Shown piece after piece: positions 7,701 through 15,650 of a DNA stretch of 64,000 bases. Under the pieces are notes generated by a model, which did not search any database, was not told the origin of the DNA, and was given only the letters and a program-made list of their open reading frames with translations. A program made the translations under genes and the position numbers. The number at the start of each line of letters is the position of its first letter. The stretch's first letter is position 1. Source of the DNA: Kitasatospora purpeofusca (GTDB lineage Bacteria > Actinomycetota > Actinomycetes > Streptomycetales > Streptomycetaceae); NCBI RefSeq assembly GCF_000718025.1, contig NZ_JODS01000015.1, positions 1 to 64,000 on the forward strand, written 5' to 3'.

Positions 7701-8960
7701 ATGCGCGTAGTGCTGTCGACGTACGGGTCGCGGGGGGACGTCGAGCCGTTGCTGGGACTCGCGGTGCGGTTGCGCGAGCTGGGCGCGGACGTACGGCTCT
7801 GCGCGCCGCCGGACGAGGAGTTCGCGGCCAGGTCGGCCGCGCTCGGCGTACCGCTGGTGCCGGTCGGCGACGCGGTGCGGCCCCTGGTGACCGGTGCGGC
7901 GTCGGCGCCGACGGACTTCCCCACCCGGGTGGCGCGGCTGACGGCGGCCTCCTACGAGGCGGTCCTCGGGCAGGCGGCGGGCGGCGCGGTCGTCGCGACC
8001 GGGCTGTTCCCGAGCGCGGCCGGTGCCAGGGCGGCGGCGGAGAAGGCGGGTGCCGGGTACGTCTACGCGGGCCTGCAGCCGACCGTCCTGCCGTCGCCGC
8101 ACCACCCTCCGTTCCGGTACCCGGGCCGCCCCGCGCCGCCCGAGGGGGCCGACAACGCGAAGCTGTGGGAGCTGGACGTCGAGAGCATGAACGCGCTGTT
8201 CGGCGGGGCCGTCGACGCGCACCGGGTGTCGGTCGGCCTGCCGACGGTGGCGAACGTCCGCGACCACGTCCTCACCGGGCGGCCGTGGCTGGCCACCGAC
8301 CCGGTCCTCGGTCCTTGGCGGCTGCCCGCCGAACTCGACGTGGTGCAGACCGGAGCCTGGCTGCTGCCGGACCCGCGTCCGCTGCCCGCCGGGCTGACCG
8401 CCTTCCTGGACGCGGGCGGGCCCCCGGTGTACGTGGGCTTCGGCAGTATGCCGATGCGTGGTTCGGAGGACGTCGCCCGACTGGCCGTCGAGCAGGCCCG
8501 GGCGGTCGGCCGCCGGGTGGTCGTCGGCAGCGGCTGGGCGGAACTGTCGGGCGGCGAAGGCGGAGCGACCGGAGCGGGCAGCGCGGGCAGCGGGTCCGCG
8601 GCGGCCGTCCCGGACGACTGTTTCGTGGTCGGCGAGGTGAACCACCAGGCGCTGTTCGCCCGGGTCTCCGCCGTCGTGCACCACGGCGGCGCGGGCACCA
8701 CGACGGCGGCCGCCCTGGCCGGTGCGCCGCAGCTGGTGGTCCCGCAGATCGTCGACCAGCCGTACTGGGCCGCCCGGGTCGCCGAGCTCGGCATCGGCGC
8801 GGTGCACGACACGACCGTTCCGACCGCGGAGTCCCTCGCCGCCGCGCTGCGGACCGTCCTGGCACCGCGGACCCGGGAGCGGGCCGCAGCCGTGGCCGCC
8901 GGGATCCGCACCGACGGCGCGGAGGTGGCCGCGCGGCTGCTGATCGACGGGGGGTTCTGA
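7701..8960 (+). CDS. GT1-family glycosyltransferase (GtfB / sterol 3-beta-glucosyltransferase-like)
   Basis: 419 residues, cytosolic GT-B fold enzyme transferring a sugar from a nucleotide donor. The N-terminal acceptor domain begins MRVVLSTYGSRGDVEPLLGL, typical of vancomycin-type and sterol glucosyltransferases. The donor domain carries VYVGFGSM near the linker and the nucleotide-sugar signature HHGGAGTTTAA at 327-337, followed by PQLVVPQIVDQPYWA. The ATG at 7701 follows a GGAGGGGG at 7687. There is no biosynthetic cluster nearby, so it may modify a foreign compound, as macrolide glycosyltransferases do, or a cell lipid. The acceptor is unknown. Confidence 0.92.
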   Translation: MRVVLSTYGSRGDVEPLLGLAVRLRELGADVRLCAPPDEEFAARSAALGVPLVPVGDAVRPLVTGAASAPTDFPTRVARLTAASYEAVLGQAAGGAVVATGLFPSAAGARAAAEKAGAGYVYAGLQPTVLPSPHHPPFRYPGRPAPPEGADNAKLWELDVESMNALFGGAVDAHRVSVGLPTVANVRDHVLTGRPWLATDPVLGPWRLPAELDVVQTGAWLLPDPRPLPAGLTAFLDAGGPPVYVGFGSMPMRGSEDVARLAVEQARAVGRRVVVGSGWAELSGGEGGATGAGSAGSGSAAAVPDDCFVVGEVNHQALFARVSAVVHHGGAGTTTAAALAGAPQLVVPQIVDQPYWAARVAELGIGAVHDTTVPTAESLAAALRTVLAPRTRERAAAVAAGIRTDGAEVAARLLIDGGF

Positions 8961-8977
8961 CCCGGGGCCGCTGTGCC

Positions 8978-9034
8978 GCCTCGCATCCCGGCTCCCGCCT
9001 CGCATCCCGGCTCCCGCCTCGCGCCCTGTCTCCC
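8978..9034. repeat. Three tandem 19-bp repeats after the glycosyltransferase gene
   Basis: GCCTCGCATCCCGGCTCCC occurs at 8978-8996 and again exactly at 8997-9015; a degenerate third copy lies at 9016-9034. The array starts 18 bases after the stop codon. Confidence 0.9.
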
Positions 9035-9158
9035 GCCCGCCGCCTCCCGCCGGTGTGCCGTGGCGCCGGTGCGCCGTCGGCCGGATTGACGGTGCGGCGA
9101 CCTGGGCACCCGCCCGGTGTCGGAGGGGCCGGAGCACGGTGGTGCGGAGGTGGTGGTG

Positions 9159-9533
9159 ATGGACGGACCGGGCCTGTCGAGCCGGGAACGCTGCATCCTG
9201 GCGGAGATCGAGGGAGACCTGCGGGCGGACCGCGGCCTGGACCGGCGGCTGCGGACCATGCGGTGCGTGCTGCCGATCCGGGTGCTGGACTCCGTCGCGC
9301 GGGTGCCGGCGACGGTGCTGGTGGTCATGGCGTCGCTGTCGCTCGGGCTGCTGATGGTCGGCGCCAGCGTGCACACGGCGGCGGCGCTGGCACCCTTCGC
9401 GGCGATCTGGCTGCCGTCGGTACTGCTGCTCCTGGTCCGCCTCGTCCGCCGACGCCCCCGTCGCCCCCGTCGCCCCCGTCGCGCGGGGCGGCCGGGGCGG
9501 CCGGAGCGGCCGGACCGGGTGGACGGCGGTTGA
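9159..9533 (+). CDS. DUF3040 small membrane protein
   Basis: 124 residues. The first 25 residues (LSSRERCILAEIEGDLRADRGLDRR) match the N-terminal signature of actinobacterial DUF3040 proteins. Two hydrophobic segments at about 45-65 and 68-88 would span the membrane. The tail is Arg/Pro-rich, with RRPRRPRRPRR. The ATG at 9159 is preferred because GCGGAGG lies 8 bases upstream; an in-frame start at 9117 is possible. The function of the family is unknown. Confidence 0.75.
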   Translation: MDGPGLSSRERCILAEIEGDLRADRGLDRRLRTMRCVLPIRVLDSVARVPATVLVVMASLSLGLLMVGASVHTAAALAPFAAIWLPSVLLLLVRLVRRRPRRPRRPRRAGRPGRPERPDRVDGG

Positions 9534-9839
9534 GGCCGGACAGCGGTCGACTCCCGACAGCAGGCGACGTTCGGCAGTGGGTGACGCCGGGCGTGCATTC
9601 ACCCGCGCCGGGGCAGCGGACCGGTCGAAAACGGAATGAACAGCCCTGTTCCGGGTAGGACGACCAATGGAGCGGCCGAACCGCACCGCGGACCGTTCCC
9701 GCGCCCGGACAGGGCGCCACCTGGACCGTCGCCCGAAGTAGCCGGGCAGAGGTCTTCGGGAAGAGGGACCGCAGCACGCGGACGAACCCGCCCACCCCTC
9801 TCGCGGTCCGAGGCCGTCCCGCTGCCCAGGAGAACCACC
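9534..9839. other. Intergenic region before the sigma factor gene
   Basis: About 300 bp without a supported gene. The frame of the sigma factor is open back to 9636, but the ribosome binding site is at 9829. The only clear signal is the SigB-type promoter candidate at 9634-9658. Confidence 0.4.
9634..9658 (+). promoter_or_regulatory. SigB-type promoter candidate for the sigma factor gene
   Basis: GAAT (9634-9637), 15 bases, GGGTAG (9653-9658) fits the Streptomyces SigB pattern GNNT-N14-16-GGGTAC/T except for the last base. It would make the sigma factor autoregulated. Confidence 0.4.
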
Positions 9840-10817
9840 GTGCTCACCTCGACCCTGAGAACCGGCCACAGAGCCGCTCCGCTCCCCACGCCGCCCACGC
9901 CCCCCGACGTGCCTCCGCCCGTGGCGGCGACCGACCTGCCGGCGGACCTGCCGCCGCGCCCCTCCGAGGCGCAGCTGCGGGCCATGGGCAAGACCGAGGC
10001 GCGTGAGCTGAGCGACGCGCTCTTCGACCGCCTCGCGGGGCTGGCCCGCGAATCGCACGCCTACAGCTATGTGCGTGGCACCATCATCGAACTCAACATG
10101 CCACTGGTGCGGTTCATCGCCGGGCGCTTCCGTCACCGCCCCGAGGACATGGACGACATCCTCCAGGTCGGCACCGTCGGCCTGATCAAGGCGGTCGACG
10201 GCTACGACCCGGGCCGTGGCGTCGAGTTCGTCACCTACGCCATCCCCACCATCGCCGGTGAGATCAAGCGGTTCTTCCGGGACACCTCCTGGCCGGTGCG
10301 GGTGCCGCGACGGATGCAGGAGTGCTACCTCGCGGTCGCGCGCGGCTCGGACCGGCTGGAGCAGGAGCTCGGCCGGCTGCCGCGCCCCGAGGAGATCGCG
10401 GAGGCGCTCGACCTCAGCACGGAGGAGGTCGCCGAGGGGCTGATCGCCGTCCGGGTCCACCGGTCGGACTCCCTCGACGCGCTGCGCGAGGAGGACACCG
10501 ACGAGTCCGGCAGTGCCCTGCTGGACCGGCTCGGATCCTGCGACCCGGGCATCGAGCTGGCCGAGTTCCGTACCGCCGTCCGTCCCCTGCTCGGGCGGCT
10601 GCCGAGGCGCGAGCAGAAGGTGCTCGAACTGCGGTTCTGGGAGGACCGGACGCAGTCGGAGATCGCCGACCGGATCGGCGTCTCGCAGATGCACGTGTCC
10701 CGGCTGCTCTCGGTCACCCTGGCACACCTCCGGGAAGAGCTGGACGACCGCGACGCGACCGGTTGGAACGACGACCCGCCCGACCCCGACCCCCGCCGGG
10801 ACCGCTGTTCCGGCTGA
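9840..10817 (+). CDS. RNA polymerase sigma factor, SigB/SigF/SigG subfamily
   Basis: 325 residues. The GTG at 9840 follows AGGAGA at 9829. After a Pro-rich N-terminus of about 70 residues come region 2 (LVRFIAGRFRHRPEDMDDIL, QVGTVGLIKAVDGYDPGRG, FVTYAIPTIAGEIKRFFRDT), region 3 (WPVRVPRRMQE to LGRLPRPEEIAEALDL) and region 4 with its helix-turn-helix (RTQSEIADRIGVSQMHVSRLL). The sequence is the SigB/F/G stress and development type, which is controlled by anti-sigma and STAS partner switching; a STAS gene lies 270 bp downstream and an RsbW-like ATPase at 18.3 kb. Streptomyces carry several paralogues, so the exact orthologue is not assigned. Confidence 0.95.
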   Translation: MLTSTLRTGHRAAPLPTPPTPPDVPPPVAATDLPADLPPRPSEAQLRAMGKTEARELSDALFDRLAGLARESHAYSYVRGTIIELNMPLVRFIAGRFRHRPEDMDDILQVGTVGLIKAVDGYDPGRGVEFVTYAIPTIAGEIKRFFRDTSWPVRVPRRMQECYLAVARGSDRLEQELGRLPRPEEIAEALDLSTEEVAEGLIAVRVHRSDSLDALREEDTDESGSALLDRLGSCDPGIELAEFRTAVRPLLGRLPRREQKVLELRFWEDRTQSEIADRIGVSQMHVSRLLSVTLAHLREELDDRDATGWNDDPPDPDPRRDRCSG

Positions 10818-10867
10818 CCCGGGGAAGTACTCGTCCCGTCCCCGACAACCCGCACCTCTCCCAATGT

Positions 10868-10911
10868 TTCCCGCCCCTCACCCCGGTTAGCCGCGCTGTG
10901 AGGGGCGGGAA
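10868..10911 (+). terminator. Perfect 14-bp hairpin after the sigma factor gene
   Basis: TTCCCGCCCCTCAC (10868-10881) pairs exactly with 10898-10911 across a 16-base loop. It lies 50 bp after the sigma factor stop, in the right place for a terminator, and separates the sigma gene from the STAS gene. Confidence 0.6.
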
Positions 10912-11086
10912 GCACGACGGACGCGGATCGCCGCGGAATCCGGAGGCCGTCGGCTGTGCCCGGTGCGGCGTCCGCCGCCCGCCGTCCTACCACCGAAGGG
11001 TCGGAGTCCGACGTCCGGCCCACCGACTCGCGACTGCCGCCCCCCGACCTCCCGACAGGTACCGCGGACGAACAGGAGCACCCGTC

Positions 11087-11470
11087 ATGACCCGCCACCC
11101 GCCCCGACCACCCCCTGTCGGCAGCGTGACCGCGCCGGACCGGGCCGTGGGACTCACCACCCGCGCCCGACCGTGGGCCCGCGGCACCGTCCTGGTCCTG
11201 CACGGGGAACTCGACCTGGACTCCGTGGCCGGGCTGCGCGAGGCCCTCGACCACGCCCTCGCCGCGCCCGGCACGGTCGTCCTGATCGACTGCGGCGACC
11301 TCGCGTTCTGCGACTCCACCGGCCTGTCCGAACTGCTCGACGCCGCTGTCAGGGCGCGGGAGCAGGGCAGCCGGATCGAACTCGCCCGTCCCCGGCCGGT
11401 CGTCCGGCGCGTTCTCGAACTGACCGGTGCCACCGACGCGTTCGCCCTCCGCGACGGCCCGCCGCCGTGA
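11087..11470 (+). CDS. STAS-domain anti-sigma factor antagonist
   Basis: 127 residues, SpoIIAA/RsbV family. The ATG at 11087 follows AGGAG at 11074. The STAS fold runs from about residue 25 (VLVLHGELDLDSV) to 120, and the switch motif is CDSTG with Ser77, the residue phosphorylated by the cognate anti-sigma kinase in this family. Unphosphorylated, such a protein binds the anti-sigma factor and frees the sigma factor. The sigma gene just upstream is a natural partner, though Streptomyces STAS proteins cross-talk. The gene lies behind the 14-bp hairpin, so it probably has its own promoter. Confidence 0.9.
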   Translation: MTRHPPRPPPVGSVTAPDRAVGLTTRARPWARGTVLVLHGELDLDSVAGLREALDHALAAPGTVVLIDCGDLAFCDSTGLSELLDAAVRAREQGSRIELARPRPVVRRVLELTGATDAFALRDGPPP

Positions 11471-11705
11471 CCGCCGCGCCACCCGCGCCACCAGCCCCAC
11501 CCGCAGACCGTGCGGGCGGACGGTGCGGAGGGTGCGGGTCGGTGGGTGCGGGGCCGGACCGCGCATACGGAGCAGGAGGCCGACGGGACGAGGTGGCCGG
11601 GATGAGGCAGCAAGGACGGATCGTGGCCGGGGCGCGGGCCCGGGGGCTCGCGGTGCGAAGGCGGACGCGGGCGGCGCGCCGATCCGCGGCAGGGAGGAAC
11701 GGACG

Positions 11706-12722
11706 ATGAGGCAGCTGGCGCGGCTCGCCCGGGGCCCGCTCTCCGCGGCGGTGGTGGAGCTGGTCACCGCCGGCCCTCCCGACGGGGCCGGCCGTCCAGG
11801 GAGCGCCCGTCCGGGGCCGGCCGGGGGCGGTGACCCCTGGGGCGAGGACCATCAACTCGCGCTCCACCTCTGCTACGAACTGCACGACCGCGGTCTGCCC
11901 GGGGTCGACCCCGGCTGGGAGTGGGACACCGGGCTGCTCGGGTTCCGGCAGTCCCTGGAACGCCCGTTCCTCGCCGCGGTCCGGGCCGAGGCCGGGCCGG
12001 TGCCACCACTCGCGGAGCTGGTGGAAGACCTGCTGACCGCGACGGGCGACGGCGGCCCGTCCAGCCACCTCCTGACCGAGGGCGAGCGCTGGCAGGCGAG
12101 GGAGTACCTGGTGCACCGCTCCGTCTACCACCTCAAGGAGGCGGACCCGCAGCTGTGGCTGCTGCCGAGGATCCACGGTCCGGCCCAGGCGATGCTGATG
12201 ACCATCACCTACGACGAGTACGGCGCCGGACGGCCCGAACGGGCGCACGCGCTGCTGTTCGCGCGGATGATGGCCGACCTCGGTCTGGACCCGTCGTACG
12301 GGCACTACCTGGACGCGGTGCCCGCGCCGGCGCTGGCGGTGGTCAACCTGATGACGCTGTTCGGCCTGCACCGGTCGCTTCGCGGTGCGGCCGTCGGCCA
12401 GTTCGCGGCGATCGAGATCACCTCCCCGCCGGGTGCGGCCAGGCTCGCCACGGCCCTCGCACGACTGGGGGCGGGGCCGGACGGCACGCTCTTCTACCGC
12501 GAACACATCGAGGCCGACGCCGTGCACGAGCAACTCGTGCGGCGCGGTGTGATCGACGAGCTGACGGCGACCGAACCGGAGCTGGCCCGGGACATCGCCT
12601 TCGGGATGGCGGCGGCCGCGGCGGTCGACGGGCGGTTCGCCGCGCACCTGCTGGACCACTGGCGGGCGGGCCGCAGTTCGCTGCGCTCAGCCCTGCCCGA
12701 CGGACCCGGCGGAGCCGTCTGA
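11706..12722 (+). CDS. Iron-containing redox enzyme family protein (heme-oxygenase-like diiron, HDO fold)
   Basis: 338 residues, predicted cytosolic and all-helical. The ATG at 11706 follows GGGAGG at 11691. The sequence has the family layout: HLCYELHDRGLPGVDPGWEWD near residue 50, a central REYLVHRSVYHLKEADPQ, then ITYDEYGAGRPERAHALLFARMM, YLDAVPAPALAVVNLMTLFGL and TLFYREHIEADAVHEQ. The conserved Glu and His in these helices could bind two irons, as in heme-oxygenase-like diiron oxidases. The substrate is unknown. Its 3' end overlaps the opposite-strand CDGSH gene by 36 bp. Confidence 0.85.
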   Translation: MRQLARLARGPLSAAVVELVTAGPPDGAGRPGSARPGPAGGGDPWGEDHQLALHLCYELHDRGLPGVDPGWEWDTGLLGFRQSLERPFLAAVRAEAGPVPPLAELVEDLLTATGDGGPSSHLLTEGERWQAREYLVHRSVYHLKEADPQLWLLPRIHGPAQAMLMTITYDEYGAGRPERAHALLFARMMADLGLDPSYGHYLDAVPAPALAVVNLMTLFGLHRSLRGAAVGQFAAIEITSPPGAARLATALARLGAGPDGTLFYREHIEADAVHEQLVRRGVIDELTATEPELARDIAFGMAAAAAVDGRFAAHLLDHWRAGRSSLRSALPDGPGGAV

Positions 12723-13115
12723 CCGGCCGGAGCCGGTCGGCCCGACGTACCCGGTCGGCCCGACGTACCCGGCCGACCCGCCGGAGCCGGTCGGTCCGCC
12801 GGAACGGTCGCGGTCGCGACGGGCGCCGTGACGGCGGTGGCTGGTGTCGCAGAATGGCTGGCGTCGACTGCGTCGGCAGGCGCACAGCGCCACCACCGGG
12901 CGCTCGCAGAGCCGGACCGTGCCGTCCGGGCCGACCACCTCCACCGGACCCTCCACCAGGATCGGGCCCTCCGCCAGCACCGTCACCCGTACCGGAGGCC
13001 GCGCCGACGGTCCCACCGACGGACCCACCGACGGTCCTACCGACCGCGGCACAGGAGGCCGCGCCGACCCCTCGGCGCCGTGACCGGCAGCGTCACCGTC
13101 AGCGCGTCCGGACAC
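12687..13115 (-). CDS. CDGSH iron-sulfur domain protein
   Basis: 142 residues. The 2Fe-2S motif is CACRRSRRQPFCDTSH, matching C-x-C-x2-S-x3-P-x-C-D-x-S-H, with Thr in place of the usual Gly. The ligands are three Cys and one His, as in mitoNEET-type clusters. The flanks are low complexity: VGPSVGPSVGPS before the domain and YVGPTGYVGPTG after it. The GTG at 13115 overlaps the end of the methyltransferase by 17 bp, so the two are likely co-translated. The 3' end overlaps the convergent diiron-protein gene by 36 bp. Confidence 0.85.
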   Translation of the reverse strand: MSGRADGDAAGHGAEGSARPPVPRSVGPSVGPSVGPSARPPVRVTVLAEGPILVEGPVEVVGPDGTVRLCERPVVALCACRRSRRQPFCDTSHRRHGARRDRDRSGGPTGSGGSAGYVGPTGYVGPTGSGRSDGSAGSVGQG

Positions 13116-13755
13116 CGCGGACCACCACCAGTTCCTCCTCCCGCACGCCCGCCCCGATCAGCCCCAGCCGTTCGAAGAGCCCGGCCCGGGCCGTCATCAC
13201 CGGCCCGAAGGCCTGCCGACGGCGGGCGACCACGGCGGCGCGCAGGCCCGCGCCGCGCAGCGCGGCCAGGGTCGCCGGGACACCCGCCAGCGAGGACTGC
13301 ACGACCAGCAGCACGCCGCCGTCGGTCAGCAACCGCGGCGCCTCGCGGCAGAGCCGGTCGAGGACGAGCCGCCCGTCCCGCCCGGCGTCCCAGGCCAGCG
13401 CCGGGCCCCGCCCAGGGGTTCCGGCCGGTCCCTCGGCGGGCACGTACGGCGGGTTGGACGCGACCAGGTCGAACCGCCGCCCGGCCACCGGGCCGGTGAG
13501 GTCGCCGTGACGCAGTTCGACGCGCCTCCGGTGCAGCCGGGTGTTCAGCCAGGCGGTGAGGACGGCGCGGGCGGAGAGGTCCACCGCCGTCACCCGGGCA
13601 CCGGACCGGGCGGCGACGAGGGCCACCGCCCCGGTCCCGGTGCCGAGGTCGAGCACCCGGCTGGCGCCGTCCAGACGCTCACGGCGCACGCAGGCGATGA
13701 GTAGTTCCGTGTCTCCCTGGGGTGCGTAGACCCCAGGCGCTCTGATCACCAACAT
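13099..13755 (-). CDS. HemK2/MTQ2-like methyltransferase
   Basis: 218 residues, class I SAM-dependent methyltransferase. The start is set at the ATG at 13755 (MLVIRAPGVYAPQGDT), a typical N-terminus for this family; the open frame extends to 13881. SAM motif I is VLDLGTGTGAVAL, and the catalytic motif is NPPYVP, characteristic of enzymes that methylate the amide of Gln or the N6 of adenine. The length of about 220 fits HemK2/MTQ2 rather than PrmC, which has an N-terminal domain. A glutamine-methylating role is likely but not shown. It precedes the CDGSH gene with a 17-bp overlap. Confidence 0.85.
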   Translation of the reverse strand: MLVIRAPGVYAPQGDTELLIACVRRERLDGASRVLDLGTGTGAVALVAARSGARVTAVDLSARAVLTAWLNTRLHRRRVELRHGDLTGPVAGRRFDLVASNPPYVPAEGPAGTPGRGPALAWDAGRDGRLVLDRLCREAPRLLTDGGVLLVVQSSLAGVPATLAALRGAGLRAAVVARRRQAFGPVMTARAGLFERLGLIGAGVREEELVVVRGVRTR

Positions 13756-13891
13756 GCCGGGCGCCTGCCCCACCGGGCGGCTCCCACACCACAGGCCTCT
13801 GGGTGCGGCCCCGGCGGAGCGCACCGCCGGCAGCCCGCGGAGCCGGAGGGGGACGGGTTGTCGACGGGTGATTCCGCCCACCGGCCCGCGC

Positions 13892-14116
13892 TCAGTTGTC
13901 GGCGGCCGCCATGGTCTCGCGCACCGACACCAGGCACGGATCGCAGTAGCGGTCCGGCATCCCGACGGGTGTCTCCATACCGTTCGGCACGACCCGGCGG
14001 GACAGCTCCAGCAACTGCCCGCAGAGCGCCGTCGACGCGTCGTCCTTCGACACCACGTGCCACATCAGACCCGACGGCTCCTCCGCCGCATCGGTCTCGG
14101 CCCACATCTCGTACAC
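13892..14116 (-). CDS. Small putative zinc-binding protein
   Basis: 74 residues. The GTG at 14116 sits 4 bases after AGGGAGGC; a longer open frame upstream lacks coding character. Three Cys fall in ALCGQLL and RYCDPC, an arrangement seen in small Streptomyces zinc-ribbon-like proteins, with a His in WHVV as a possible fourth ligand. There is no signal peptide. Function is unknown. Confidence 0.7.
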   Translation of the reverse strand: MYEMWAETDAAEEPSGLMWHVVSKDDASTALCGQLLELSRRVVPNGMETPVGMPDRYCDPCLVSVRETMAAADN

Positions 14117-14460
14117 GACTGCCTCCCTGAGCAGGGGTCCGGGCCCTCCCCATGGAATCCCGGGCCGCGCCGGTCGGCCACCGGATGGGACCCACTGGGA
14201 CGGTTCCGGCGCTCCGAGGTTTGAGGATCCGGCGGGTTTCCCAGGGCTTCCCAGGGCTCCCGTGGGCCTCGGTGGGCCTCCGTGGGCCTCGGTGGGCTCG
14301 GTGCTCCGGCGGCTGACGAGGACTCCCCGGGGCGGGGGGCTTCGGGTCCCGGGGGTTATCGACCGGCCGCCGGGGCAGACGCGCGGTCGGGACCGGGAGC
14401 TCACGCCCCCGACCCGCCGTAGTACCAGCACCAGCACCGCAACCAGCAGGGAGGCACCGC
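14117..14460. other. Intergenic region with short tandem repeats
   Basis: No gene is supported. It contains two copies of TTCCCAGGGC near 14238-14257 and four 10-bp units of the form (C/G)GTGGGCCTC at 14261-14300. The ribosome binding site of the SRPBCC gene (GGGAGG) is at its right end. Confidence 0.5.
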
Positions 14461-14919
14461 ATGAGCATGGTGAAGGAGTCGGTCGACGTCGACGTGCCGC
14501 TGCACGCGGCCTACAACCAGTGGACCCTCTTCGAGGAGTTCCCCCGCTTCATGGAGGGCGTCGACGCGGTGACCCAGGTGGACGACCGCCACAACCACTG
14601 GCGGACCAGCGTCGGCGGCGTCAGCCGCGAGTTCGACACCGAGATCGTCGACCAGCTGCCGGACGAGCGGATCGCCTGGCGAACCGTCGACGGCGATGTC
14701 CGGCAGAAGGGCGTGGTCACCTTCCGGAGCATCGACGACACGCACACCAGGGTGAGCCTGGCCATGGACTTCCAGCCCGAGGGCCTGGTCGAGAAGGCCG
14801 GTTCCGCCATGGGCATGGTCGACCGGAGGGTCAAGGGCGACCTGCGGCGGTTCAAGGACTTCATCGAGGAGCAGGGACGGGCGGAGGGAGGCTGGCGAGG
14901 CCGCATCACCCCGGGCTGA
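14461..14919 (+). CDS. SRPBCC (START/polyketide-cyclase fold) family protein
   Basis: 152 residues, cytosolic. The ATG at 14461 follows GGGAGG at 14449. The sequence starts ESVDVDVPLHAAYNQWTLFEEFPRFMEGV, the usual opening of this ligand-binding helix-grip family, and continues with QVDDRHNHWRTSV, EIVDQLPDERIAW and the long C-terminal helix RVKGDLRRFKDFIEEQ. Such proteins in Streptomyces are often stress-associated. The ligand is unknown. It sits between CDGSH/methyltransferase genes and the SigB-associated set. Confidence 0.88.
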   Translation: MSMVKESVDVDVPLHAAYNQWTLFEEFPRFMEGVDAVTQVDDRHNHWRTSVGGVSREFDTEIVDQLPDERIAWRTVDGDVRQKGVVTFRSIDDTHTRVSLAMDFQPEGLVEKAGSAMGMVDRRVKGDLRRFKDFIEEQGRAEGGWRGRITPG

Positions 14920-15055
14920 GCCCGGTCGCGGTACCCGCGACGCCGCCCCCGGTACCCGTCGGTGGACCGGGGGCGCCGTCGTGCCGGGTCCGCGCGGACC
15001 CTCTCCCGGCCTCGACGTCACCCGGGCCGGCCGCCTCCGTCGGGCGAACCGCCGT

Positions 15056-15080
15056 GGTTGTCGGGCGGTTCATCGGGTAG
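15056..15080 (+). promoter_or_regulatory. SigB-type promoter candidate, nearly leaderless
   Basis: GGTT (15056-15059), 15 bases, GGGTAG (15075-15080). It ends 9 bases before the GTG at 15090, so the message would start at or just before the start codon. Confidence 0.35.
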
Positions 15081-15089
15081 GCGTCGGGC

Positions 15090-15530
15090 GTGGAGCGCTA
15101 CGAACCCCCGGAGGACGGTGGCGCCGACGCGCACGACGCGTCGGCGTACGACCTCTGCGACCACTGCGGCCGGGTCGTCCTCGTCGAGGAACTGCTCGGC
15201 GCGCTGGTCCCGGACTCCTCCGTCGTTCACGACTCGGACCCGCGGCTCGACGGCGAGCGGGTCGTCACCGCCTGCTCGGCCGAGCACCTCGCGGTGCTGG
15301 TCGGGGTCTACCGCGACCGCCCGTTCGTCCCGGAGGAGCAGTGGGCGGCCAAGGTCTGCCGCGTCCTGGCCGAGCGCGACGACCCGGTGCCGCTGAGCGA
15401 GGTCGCCGCGCTCAGCGGCCTCTCCGAGCACCAGGCGCAGCAGGGCGTGGACTGGCACAACGCCCGGGCGCGCGAGTGGCGGGCCGAGTACGGCGACCCG
15501 GACGCCCCCGACGACGACCCGGCCGGCTGA
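15090..15530 (+). CDS. Uncharacterised protein with CxxC zinc-ribbon-like start
   Basis: 146 residues. The N-terminal half has LCDHCGR at residues 22-28 and TACSAEH near residue 62, which could form a zinc site. The C-terminal half is helical and reads like a winged-helix or DnaB-like module (PLSEVAALSGLSEHQAQQGVDWH). The GTG at 15090 has only a weak GGGTAGG ahead of it, which may instead be the promoter -10 of a leaderless message. I do not recognise the family. Confidence 0.7.
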   Translation: MERYEPPEDGGADAHDASAYDLCDHCGRVVLVEELLGALVPDSSVVHDSDPRLDGERVVTACSAEHLAVLVGVYRDRPFVPEEQWAAKVCRVLAERDDPVPLSEVAALSGLSEHQAQQGVDWHNARAREWRAEYGDPDAPDDDPAG

Positions 15531-15581
15531 GCCCTGCATCCCGGCGCCGGGGGCCCGGTGCGGGCGTCACTCGTGCGGCCC

Positions 15582-15607
15582 GATTCCGGGTGCCCGAAGC
15601 CGGGTAC
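15582..15607 (+). promoter_or_regulatory. SigB-type promoter candidate for the VOC gene
   Basis: GATT (15582-15585), 16 bases, GGGTAC (15602-15607) is a full match to GNNT-N14-16-GGGTAC. It is 44 bases before the GTG of the VOC-protein gene. Confidence 0.5.
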
Positions 15608-15650
15608 GGAACCGCCCGTCCGTCCCCCGAACGCGCTCCCGGAGGCATCC

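Noticed and set aside
7701..8960. The two glycosyltransferases (7701 and 57654) and the SARP as parts of one antibiotic cluster
   Set aside because: They are 50 kb apart, with no polyketide, peptide or deoxysugar genes between them.
7635..10727. A 1030-codon minus-strand frame spanning several genes
   Set aside because: It covers the glycosyltransferase, DUF3040 and sigma factor genes in antisense and shows no domain.
14238..14300. Short repeats considered as a possible CRISPR array or origin iterons
   Set aside because: Units are only 10 bp, contiguous and without spacers, and no dnaA or cas genes are near.
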